Below the pieces are notes generated by a model. The model worked only from the letters and a program-made list of their open reading frames with translations. It was not told where the DNA came from and did no database searches. Below are positions 1-5,634 of a stretch of DNA of 5,655 nt, in pieces (position 1 is the stretch's first letter; each line of letters begins with the position of its first letter). This DNA is from Thiomonas sp. (GTDB taxonomy: Bacteria > Pseudomonadota > Gammaproteobacteria > Burkholderiales > Burkholderiaceae). The stretch lies in contig DAIAZB010000367.1 of the NCBI GenBank assembly GCA_027443745.1, positions 1 to 5,655 on the forward strand, given 5' to 3'. Position numbers and translations under genes: made by a program.

Positions 1-299
1 ACGCGTTTTACGAGCGCTATGGCGGCATCACCATCGTCGTCACCCGCTTCATCCCGTTTTTGCGCACCTTTGCGCCCTTCGTCGCTGGCGTGGCCGAGAT
101 GTCCTACGCCAAATTCCTGATCTACAACATCGGCGGCGGCGGTCTGTGGGTGGGTTCACTGATGGCGGCTGGCCATCTGTTCGGCAACATCCCGTGGATC
201 AAGCACAACCTGGGTTTGCTCACGCTTGGCATCATCGTGTTGTCGCTACTGCCGGTGGGCTTCGGCTGGTGGAAGACGCGGCGGGCCAGCGTCGCCTGA
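1..299 (+). CDS. DedA-family (SNARE-associated/VTT domain) membrane protein, C-terminal part
   Basis: This is the last 98 codons of a gene that begins before the window; the reading frame starts at base 3 and ends at the TGA at 297-299. The visible protein opens with the DedA signature: FYERYGG, then TRFIPFLRTFAPFVAG (visible residues 14-29), with the conserved Arg, Pro, Arg and Gly. A Gly-rich membrane segment (YNIGGGGLWVGSLMAAGHLFGN) and a last hydrophobic helix (LGLLTLGIIVLSLLPVGFGWW) follow, with a short basic tail ending in Ala. DedA proteins are inner-membrane transporters; members have been shown to recycle undecaprenyl phosphate and to affect envelope integrity, proton-motive force and cell division. 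The subfamily cannot be fixed from the C-terminus alone. The TTG at 60 lies inside the conserved motif and is not a start. The gene converges on the TRAP permease gene with only 19 bp between the stop codons. Confidence 0.9.
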   Translation, partial: AFYERYGGITIVVTRFIPFLRTFAPFVAGVAEMSYAKFLIYNIGGGGLWVGSLMAAGHLFGNIPWIKHNLGLLTLGIIVLSLLPVGFGWWKTRRASVA

Positions 300-322
300 G
301 GCCGCGCCATTCCTGGCCTCAG
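296..322. terminator. Hairpin formed by the two convergent stop codons (candidate bidirectional terminator)
   Basis: CTGAGGCC at 296-303 and GGCCTCAG at 315-322 are exact reverse complements, giving an 8-bp stem around an 11-base loop. The stem contains the TGA stop of the DedA gene (297-299) and, on the other strand, the TGA stop of the TRAP permease gene (319-321). It lies exactly where two convergent transcripts must end. No T-run follows on either strand, so it is not a canonical Rho-independent terminator. It may instead act as a transcript-end stabiliser or pause site, or the symmetry could be chance. Confidence 0.45.
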
Positions 323-2418
323 ACCACGACGGCGGCTTGTCCCCGCGTGCGCCAGCCATGCGCCAGCAGCAAGAGTGCTGCGGCGGCGAAGCCGAGTTCA
401 TCCGTCAACGGAACAGCCGATACCAGCAGCGCTGCGGCGGCAAACGCCGCCAGCCGCTCCGGCAAGTTGAGGGTGGCACGCAGATAACCCACCGCCACGC
501 CGCCCCACAGCACGATGGCCAGCACAGCCTTGCCGAGCACGTAGAGCACGCCGGCCCAGGTCCAGGCACCCTGCAGCATGAGTTGCGGGTCGTACACCGC
601 CATGTAGGGCACGACGAAACCAGCCAGTGCGATCTGCGTCGCCTTGAAACCGATGCGCATCGGCGAGGCTTTGGCGATAGACGCGGCGGCAAACGCGGCG
701 AGGGCCACGGGCGGTGTCAGATCGGCCATGATGCCGAAATAAAACACGAACATATGGCTGACGATCAGCGGCACGCCGAGCTTGAGCAAAGCTGGCGCTG
801 CGATGGAACTGGTGATGATGTAATTGGGAATCGTGGGAATGCCCATGCCCAGCACCAGGCACACCAGCATGGTCAGCACCAGTGAGGCCAGCAGGCTGTG
901 CGAGCCGATCGCCACGATGAAACCGGCAAAGCTGGTTGCCGCGCCCGTGAGGGTGAGCACGCCGATGATGACGCCGACGATGGCGCAGGCAATGCCCACC
1001 GGCAAGGCTTGGCGGGCGCCGTCGATCAGGCTGTTACGCAAGGTGCGCAGGGTGTTGTGCCCGCCTTTCACCGTCAGATTGATGGCCACCAGCAGGGCGA
1101 TCACGCTCAACACCGGGACGATGCCGAACTTGAGGAAGGCTGCAGCTCCCAGGCCGCAGCCGAACCAGAACACCGTGCGGAATGCCGTGTGCGAAATGCG
1201 CGCCGCAATGGCCGCGCCCAGCAGCAAGATGGCGGTGAGCGATAGGCCCATCATGCCGGCGAACATGGGTGTGAAACCGTGAAACAACATCCAGACCAGC
1301 GCTGCCAGCGGCAGCGCGAGATGCCAGTTGTCCTTCAGCGCCATCCACGGGTTGGGGCATTCGTCGGCCGACAGGCCCATGAGTTTTTTCCGCCCGGCCT
1401 CCAGGTGCACCATCCAGAACGCAGTGAAGTAATACAGCATGGCGGGAATCACCGCAGCCTTGACGATGTCGGCATACGGAACGTTCAGCGTCTCGGCCAT
1501 GATGAAGGCCACCGCGCCCATGACCGGAGGCATGATCTGCCCGCCCATGCTGGCCGTGGCTTCCACCGCGCCGGCGAACACCGGGGTGTAACCGAAGCGC
1601 TTCATCAGCGGGATGGTGAACTGGCCGACGGTGAGCACGTTGGCCACGCCCGAGCCGGAGATGGTGCCCATCAGCCCGGATGAAATCACGGCCACCTTGG
1701 CTGGGCCACCGCGGGCGCGGCCCACCAGGCCCAGCGCCAGGGCGTTGAACAGGCGGATCATGCCGGCATGCTCCAGGAACGCGCCGAACAAAATGAACAG
1801 GAAGATGTAGGTGGCAGAAACCAGGGTCGGAATGCCGTAGATGCCCTCGGTGCCAAGATAGAGCTGGCCGATGATCTGGTCGAGCCCGAAGCCGCGATGG
1901 CTGATCACATCCGGCAGGTATTGGCCGAACAGGCCGTAGAGCAAAAACAGGCCGCAGACCAGCGGCAGCGCCAGGCCCAGACTGCGCCGCGCGGCTTCGA
2001 ACAGCAGCGCCACGGTGGCTGTGCCCACCAGCAGGTCCAGCATGGTCGGGTCGCCCGAGCGCTGAATGAGTTCGGCCTCGAAGGCCCAGTGGTACAAGCC
2101 GAGGGTAAAGGCCAGAGCCCCGAGTGCCCAATCGAGCACAGGAATTTGCTGCATCCATCCCCTGTGCTTCCAGGCCGGTACGACCCAGAAGATCATCATC
2201 AGCAAAAAGCCCACGTGCAACGAGCGCATGACCAGGCTGGAGAGTGGCGAGAACGCCGCTACCACGAGTTGGTACGACGAGAAGGCGAGGGCGGCTGTCA
2301 TCACCACACGCTGCGCCAGTCCCTGCAGCTTGCGCTGGTGTCCGGTGTCGGAAGACTCGGGTGCGGCGTGGCGGTCGTGCCCGGGATGTGAGTCGTCGTC
2401 TGTCTGGGGATGGTGCAT
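319..2418 (-). CDS. TRAP transporter fused permease subunit (DctQ-like plus DctM-like, TAXI type)
   Basis: About 699 residues, the length expected of the fused 4TM/12TM TRAP permeases that pair with TAXI binding proteins. It sits in the inner membrane and imports the solute delivered by the binding protein, driven by an ion gradient. A histidine- and aspartate-rich hydrophilic tail (about residues 1-35) is followed by roughly four hydrophobic helices (about 38-165) corresponding to the small DctQ-like subunit. The DctM-like domain then runs from about 180 to 610, with the family motifs SGSGVANVLTVGQFTIP (about 254-270), GGQIMPPVMGAVAFIMAE (about 292-309), LGMGIPTIPNYIITSSIAAP (about 523-542) and GIMADLTPPVALAAFAAASI (about 562-581). 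Two more hydrophobic stretches end the protein. The start is taken as ATG at 2418; a GTG directly before it (2421) is also possible and lies 8 bases from the AAGG at 2430-2433. The gene follows the TAXI gene by 13 bp, so they form one operon. The substrate is not predictable from the sequence. Confidence 0.95.
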   Translation of the reverse strand: MHHPQTDDDSHPGHDRHAAPESSDTGHQRKLQGLAQRVVMTAALAFSSYQLVVAAFSPLSSLVMRSLHVGFLLMMIFWVVPAWKHRGWMQQIPVLDWALGALAFTLGLYHWAFEAELIQRSGDPTMLDLLVGTATVALLFEAARRSLGLALPLVCGLFLLYGLFGQYLPDVISHRGFGLDQIIGQLYLGTEGIYGIPTLVSATYIFLFILFGAFLEHAGMIRLFNALALGLVGRARGGPAKVAVISSGLMGTISGSGVANVLTVGQFTIPLMKRFGYTPVFAGAVEATASMGGQIMPPVMGAVAFIMAETLNVPYADIVKAAVIPAMLYYFTAFWMVHLEAGRKKLMGLSADECPNPWMALKDNWHLALPLAALVWMLFHGFTPMFAGMMGLSLTAILLLGAAIAARISHTAFRTVFWFGCGLGAAAFLKFGIVPVLSVIALLVAINLTVKGGHNTLRTLRNSLIDGARQALPVGIACAIVGVIIGVLTLTGAATSFAGFIVAIGSHSLLASLVLTMLVCLVLGMGIPTIPNYIITSSIAAPALLKLGVPLIVSHMFVFYFGIMADLTPPVALAAFAAASIAKASPMRIGFKATQIALAGFVVPYMAVYDPQLMLQGAWTWAGVLYVLGKAVLAIVLWGGVAVGYLRATLNLPERLAAFAAAALLVSAVPLTDELGFAAAALLLLAHGWRTRGQAAVVV

Positions 2419-2431
2419 CACGCAGCGCGCC

Positions 2432-3403
2432 TTACTTCAATACACCGGCTTCGCGGTAATACCGTTCCGCACCGGGATGCAGCGGCACTGGCGAGCCCTT
2501 GGCTGCGATTTGAAGGTTGATGGCCTTGGCGGCTGCGTGGGCCGCGACCAGCTCCGGCAAATGGGTGAACATGGCCTTGGTCATTTGATAGACCGTCTCG
2601 TCGCTCAGGCCCTCGCGTGTCACCAGGAAGTTGCGGATGGCGGCAGTGGGCACTTCGGTGGTCTGGCCCTCGTACGTGTTGGCGGGAATCATGCCTGGCT
2701 GATAGGCGGAATCGCCCACCTTGGCCACGACCTCCGCCGGGATGGCGACGACGACGATCTTTTGCGTCGCCGCCAGATCACGCAGCGATGACACCCCCAA
2801 ACCCGCGGATTGCAATGTGACGTCGAGTTGGCGGTTTTTCATCAATTCGACCGACTCGCCGAAGGGGAGATATTCCACCTTGGCGAAATCCGCATAGCTC
2901 AGTCCAGCCGCCTTGAGTATGGCGCGTGCGTTGAGCTCGGTGCCGCTTTTCGGCGCCCCCACCGCAATGCGCTTGCCCTTGAGGTCCGCCAGGGTCTTGA
3001 TGCCCGAATCCGCGCTGGCCACGATCTGCACGTAGTTGGGATAGATGGCGGCCATGGTGCGCAATTTTTTCAAGGGCGCCTTGAAGCCGGCTTCGGTGTC
3101 TCCCCTCCAGGCGTCCGACAGCGAGTCGCCAAGCGAAAACCCAACTTCGGCGCGACCAGCCTCGATCAGATTCAGGTTTTCGACCGAGCCCTTGGTGGCT
3201 TGCACCGTGGTCTTGGCGCTGGGAATGGCCTTGGCGTCGATTTGCGACAGCGCCACGCCCAGCGGGTAGTACACCCCGCTGGTGCCTCCGGTAGCGATGG
3301 TGATGAACTCGGCCGCGTGACCTGGAATGGCCGATGCGGCGGCCAGTGCAAGACCTGCGATGAACACGGCCGTGGCGCGGCCCCAGGAGGTTGTTTTGAG
3401 CAT
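2432..3403 (-). CDS. TAXI-family TRAP transporter solute-binding subunit (periplasmic)
   Basis: A protein of 323 residues, typical for the TAXI family. Residues 1-30 form a Sec-type signal peptide: basic start, hydrophobic core at about 11-25, and a likely cleavage after PGHA at residue 30, just before AEFITIATGG. The mature protein opens with the family motif ATGGTSGVYYPLG (about 37-49). It continues with TKGSVENLNLIEAGRAEVGF (about 70-89), the hinge-like LKGKRIAVGAPKSGTELNAR (about 141-160) and the C-terminal LHPGAERYYREAG (about 308-320). The protein captures a solute in the periplasm and delivers it to the fused permease encoded next. Characterised TAXI proteins bind glutamate-like acids or 2-oxoglutarate, but the ligand here is unknown. 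The ATG at 3401-3403 has a good ribosome binding site six bases upstream. The gene is first in its unit, with a 145-bp gap behind amiC. Confidence 0.95.
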   Translation of the reverse strand: MLKTTSWGRATAVFIAGLALAAASAIPGHAAEFITIATGGTSGVYYPLGVALSQIDAKAIPSAKTTVQATKGSVENLNLIEAGRAEVGFSLGDSLSDAWRGDTEAGFKAPLKKLRTMAAIYPNYVQIVASADSGIKTLADLKGKRIAVGAPKSGTELNARAILKAAGLSYADFAKVEYLPFGESVELMKNRQLDVTLQSAGLGVSSLRDLAATQKIVVVAIPAEVVAKVGDSAYQPGMIPANTYEGQTTEVPTAAIRNFLVTREGLSDETVYQMTKAMFTHLPELVAAHAAAKAINLQIAAKGSPVPLHPGAERYYREAGVLK

Positions 3404-3409
3404 GTTGAG

Positions 3410-3414
3410 TCTCC
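3410..3414 (-). promoter_or_regulatory. Ribosome binding site of the TAXI gene
   Basis: On the minus strand GGAGA lies six bases before the ATG at 3401-3403. It fixes that start and argues against longer readings of the gene. Confidence 0.7.
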
Positions 3415-3462
3415 GTTGTTTTCACAAGTTACAAACGGAAACGATGCTACGAGAACCCACTG

Positions 3463-3474
3463 CGGATGCATCCG
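3463..3474. promoter_or_regulatory. Perfect 12-bp palindrome upstream of the TAXI operon (candidate operator)
   Basis: CGGATGCATCCG is a complete 12-bp inverted repeat without a spacer. It lies about 60 bp ahead of the TAXI start codon in the only gap large enough to hold the transporter promoter. By rough count a perfect 12-bp palindrome is expected in about 3 to 4 percent of random 145-bp stretches, so chance is possible. No convincing sigma-70 promoter could be assigned around it: weak -10-like hexamers (TAGCAT, TGTAAC on the minus strand) lack a matching -35. No regulator gene is visible in the window. Confidence 0.35.
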
Positions 3475-3505
3475 GGAAAACACGAGTGCAGAGTGGCCCA
3501 ATGTC

Positions 3506-3527
3506 GTCCCCGCGACGGATCGGGGAC
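3506..3527 (-). terminator. Hairpin 21 bases after the amiC stop codon (candidate terminator or 3' stabiliser)
   Basis: GTCCCCG at 3506-3512 and CGGGGAC at 3521-3527 form a perfect GC-rich 7-bp stem with an 8-base loop. On the amiC transcript it begins 21 bases after the TGA. It is not followed by a run of U, so if it stops transcription it would need help from Rho. It supports the view that the tsaE-amiC transcript ends, or is trimmed, before the TAXI operon. Confidence 0.45.
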
Positions 3528-3548
3528 ACGCCATGCTGAACTCTCTTG

Positions 3549-5000
3549 TCAAACCAGGGTACGGCGCCTCGCGAGTGGCGGGTTGGTGGCGAGATACTCG
3601 CGAATGCCCTCGAAGATCGAGCGGGCGACTTGCTTGCGGTAGGTGGGCGTTTGCAGGCGCGCTTCCTCTTCGGGGTTGCTGATGAAGGCGGTTTCCACCA
3701 GCATCGAGGGTACGGTTGGCGACTTGAGCACGACGAAGCTGGCTTGTTGAACTTGGCGTGAATGCAGGTGCACGAGGCCGCCCATCTTCTTCAAGGTCGG
3801 ACCGGCCATCTTCATGCTGGCGTTGATTTGCGCCGTAGTCGACATGTCGAGCAGAACCTTGGCCACCTGATAGTCGCGCGAGTTGATGTCGATGCCGCCG
3901 ATGGCGTCGGAGGCGTTCTCGCGCTGCGCCATCATGCGCGCCTCGACGCTGGATGCGCCGCCATCCGACAGGCAATAGACCGAGGCGCCACGCGCCTCCG
4001 GGGTGAACCAGCCATCGGCGTGAATGGAGGTGAACAGGTCGGCGTTGGCGCGCTGCGCTTTCTCCACCCGCATCCACAGCGGCACGAAAAAGTCGCTGTC
4101 GCGGGTCATCATCACCCGCATATTGGGTGTGTTCATGGCCAGGTCGCGCAAGTGGCGGCCGATGAGCAGCACCACGTCTTTTTCATGTACGCCGGATGGC
4201 CCGGTGGCGCCAGGATCCTCGCCGCCATGGCCGGGATCGACCGCCAGCAGCACACTGCGCTCGGGGCGCCGGTCGCGCCGCATCGGCTGCCTGGAGGTTG
4301 GCGCCCGCGTGCTGTTGTCGGCGACCAGGGCATCCGGTTGGCGGGCGACGGATTCGTGACGCCTGCCAGAGCCGCTGCGTGCCAGGGTTTCAGGCTGGCG
4401 TGAAGGGCTGGTGCCGTCGAGTTCGGCGCGATGCTGGCTGATCCAGTCGCCCAGACTGTCCGGCTTGGCTTGCGCGACACGGGCGGATGGCGACGTCAGC
4501 GCAGCTCCCGCTGCGTCCGCCGGCGCGGGGCTGCCATGCAGCGCAGCCTCGCGGTCCATGAAGGCCAGCAGGCGATCGCCCTGGGCCGGGTACAGGTCGA
4601 ACACCATGCGGTTTTCGTATGCGGCCACCGGTAGCAGGTTGAATACCTGAGGCTTCACCGCCTGTTTCAGGTCGAACACCATGCGCACCACGTCGGGCGC
4701 GTACTGCGCCACCCGCACGTCCTTGATGAAGGGGTCGTCAGGCTTGATCTTGCCAACCAAATCTTTGAGCTGAGGGCTCAGTTCCAGGCCTTTCACGTCC
4801 ACCACCAGGCGAGGCGGTTCGGGCACGAGGAAATGGGTTGCGGTCAGGGGCTGGTCCGATTCCAGCGTCACCCGGGTGTAATCCGCAGCAGGCCAGACGC
4901 GTACCGAGAGGATGGTGGCGCCACGCGCCAACAGGGGCGTGGTGAGCAGCAGCGCGAGGGTGGAGGTTTGAAGCAGGAACTGGCGGCGATCGGCACTCAT
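3549..5000 (-). CDS. amiC: N-acetylmuramoyl-L-alanine amidase AmiC, Tat-exported, AMIN plus Amidase_3
   Basis: A zinc amidase of 483 residues that cuts the lactyl-Ala bond of peptidoglycan in the periplasm so that daughter cells can separate. Residues 1-28 look like a twin-arginine signal (SADRRQFLLQ, then a hydrophobic core), as in E. coli AmiA and AmiC. An AMIN septal-targeting domain covers about 30-137. A Pro/Ser/Arg-rich linker follows (about 140-248), then the Amidase_3 domain to the end. The expected zinc ligands and catalytic Glu are present: His258 in DPGHGGEDPG, Glu273 in HEKD, His327 in SIHADG and Glu436 in LVETAFISN. The segment ASSVEARMMAQRENASDAIGG (about 349-369) matches the autoinhibitory helix that EnvC/NlpD-type activators displace. 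The ATG at 5000 is chosen because AGGGAG lies eight bases before it; a GTG at 5024 gives eight more residues but has no ribosome binding site and lies in a dyad. tsaE is 48 bp upstream on the same strand. Confidence 0.95.
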   Translation of the reverse strand: MSADRRQFLLQTSTLALLLTTPLLARGATILSVRVWPAADYTRVTLESDQPLTATHFLVPEPPRLVVDVKGLELSPQLKDLVGKIKPDDPFIKDVRVAQYAPDVVRMVFDLKQAVKPQVFNLLPVAAYENRMVFDLYPAQGDRLLAFMDREAALHGSPAPADAAGAALTSPSARVAQAKPDSLGDWISQHRAELDGTSPSRQPETLARSGSGRRHESVARQPDALVADNSTRAPTSRQPMRRDRRPERSVLLAVDPGHGGEDPGATGPSGVHEKDVVLLIGRHLRDLAMNTPNMRVMMTRDSDFFVPLWMRVEKAQRANADLFTSIHADGWFTPEARGASVYCLSDGGASSVEARMMAQRENASDAIGGIDINSRDYQVAKVLLDMSTTAQINASMKMAGPTLKKMGGLVHLHSRQVQQASFVVLKSPTVPSMLVETAFISNPEEEARLQTPTYRKQVARSIFEGIREYLATNPPLARRRTLV

Positions 5001-5008
5001 GGCGGGCA

Positions 5009-5014
5009 CTCCCT
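5009..5014 (-). promoter_or_regulatory. Ribosome binding site of amiC
   Basis: AGGGAG on the minus strand ends eight bases before the ATG at 4998-5000. It decides that start over the in-frame GTG at 5024, and it places the RR motif near the N-terminus as expected for a Tat signal. Confidence 0.65.
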
Positions 5015-5021
5015 GGCGAGG

Positions 5022-5045
5022 CACACCAGGACGTGTCCAGGTGCG
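5022..5045 (-). other. Imperfect dyad filling the tsaE-amiC spacer
   Basis: CACCAGGAC at 5024-5032 and GTCCAGGTG at 5035-5043 are inverted copies around a two-base centre, with one A-A mismatch (5028/5039). In the transcript the symmetry extends by one G-U and one C-G pair to 5022-5045. It takes up half of the 48-bp gap, directly ahead of the amiC ribosome binding site. It could be an RNA hairpin tuning amiC expression or a processing site, or an operator-like dyad; function is inferred from placement only. Confidence 0.4.
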
Positions 5046-5048
5046 TGG

Positions 5049-5621
5049 TCAGGCGTCTGCCTGCGCAGACGCCAGCTGTTGAAGCAAGGCAGCCCCCAAT
5101 GCGCTGCCGCTCTGCAAGACGATCGCCCTGCCTTCGGTGGCCGCCTGGAACGCAAGATCCACATCAGTCTGGGGAAGCAGGGCCGGCGCGTGCTCGGGCC
5201 ACTCGACCAGACAAAGACTTTGACCATCGAGCATTTCGCGCAAGCCGGCATCATCCCATTCATCAGGCGATGAAAACCGATAGAGATCAATATGATAGGC
5301 GGACGTCTGCAGAGTTCCCTTTAATTTTAGGGATTTTCGGTCGATTGCATAGGGCTCGACCAGCGCATAACTGGGACTTTTGATTCGACCTGTGACCTTC
5401 AAACCACGCAAAATGGCGCGAACCAGCGTGGTTTTGCCCGCGCCGAGATCACCGCGCAGAGTGATCAGGGCGCCGGGGAGATCATGTTGCAGCAAAGCCC
5501 GCGCCAAGGCGGCCCCCAGCGCCACGGTGGCGGCCTCATCGGCGCAGTGACGGAGCAGTGACATGGACATGGGGCCGGCAGGTGAGCGGGACGCAGGGGC
5601 GGGGGAGATGTGCTCGGGCAT
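5049..5621 (-). CDS. tsaE: tRNA threonylcarbamoyladenosine biosynthesis ATPase TsaE (YjeE)
   Basis: TsaE is the cytoplasmic P-loop ATPase that works with TsaB and TsaD to place threonylcarbamoyl on A37 of tRNAs reading ANN codons. The 190-residue reading shows the family motifs in order: Walker A GDLGAGKTT (57-65), KSPSYALVEPY (81-91), YHIDLYRF (109-116) and CLVEWPEH (137-144), the last being the conserved acidic/Trp strand. The protein is longer than the usual 150-160 residues for two reasons. One is a Pro/Ser-rich N-terminal stretch of about 17 residues that E. coli TsaE lacks; starts at 5570 or 5564 (MSMSLL) would align better with relatives but have no ribosome binding site, while the ATG at 5621 has only a weak GAG seven bases upstream. 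The other is an insertion of about ten residues at 92-108. The gene is followed 48 bp later by amiC, a pairing familiar from Proteobacteria. Confidence 0.94.
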   Translation of the reverse strand: MPEHISPAPASRSPAGPMSMSLLRHCADEAATVALGAALARALLQHDLPGALITLRGDLGAGKTTLVRAILRGLKVTGRIKSPSYALVEPYAIDRKSLKLKGTLQTSAYHIDLYRFSSPDEWDDAGLREMLDGQSLCLVEWPEHAPALLPQTDVDLAFQAATEGRAIVLQSGSALGAALLQQLASAQADA

Positions 5622-5631
5622 TTAGCATCTC
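5605..5631 (-). other. Inverted repeat enclosing the tsaE start codon
   Basis: GAGATG at 5605-5610 and CATCTC at 5626-5631 are exact reverse complements 15 bases apart. In the tsaE transcript the first arm is the GAGAUG that includes the only Shine-Dalgarno-like bases, the loop holds the AUG at 5619-5621, and the second arm falls in about codons 4 to 6. Folding would hide the ribosome binding site. The stem is only 6 bp, and it is irrelevant if translation really starts at 5570 or 5564. Confidence 0.3.
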
Positions 5632-5634
5632 GGC

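Noticed and set aside
1034..2158. Long minus-strand open frame of 374 codons inside the TRAP permease gene
   Set aside because: It is a shifted frame of the permease gene with Arg/Pro/Gly/His-rich composition typical of GC-rich shadows; the permease frame has clear family motifs along its whole length.
226..2391. Several long plus-strand frames (226-885, 824-1282, 1768-2391) opposite the permease gene
   Set aside because: They have His/Gln/Arg-rich compositions without domains, and they are antisense to a well-supported gene.
3404..3548. Sigma-54 or sigma-70 promoter for the TAXI gene
   Set aside because: The best GG/GC pair has the wrong spacing for sigma-54, and the -10-like hexamers lack a matching -35, so no promoter is annotated.
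2810..3682. Plus-strand frame of 290 codons spanning the TAXI gene, the intergenic gap and the end of amiC
   Set aside because: No recognisable domain, low-complexity shadow composition, and no ribosome binding site noted; the real genes lie on the other strand.
3172..4077. Minus-strand frame of 301 codons bridging amiC and the TAXI gene
   Set aside because: It runs in the wrong frame through the AmiC catalytic motifs and the TAXI signal peptide; it is open only because of GC-rich codon bias.
5001..5024. GTG start of amiC at 5024
   Set aside because: It has no ribosome binding site and lies inside the spacer dyad; the ATG at 5000 has AGGGAG at good spacing and puts the RR motif near the N-terminus.
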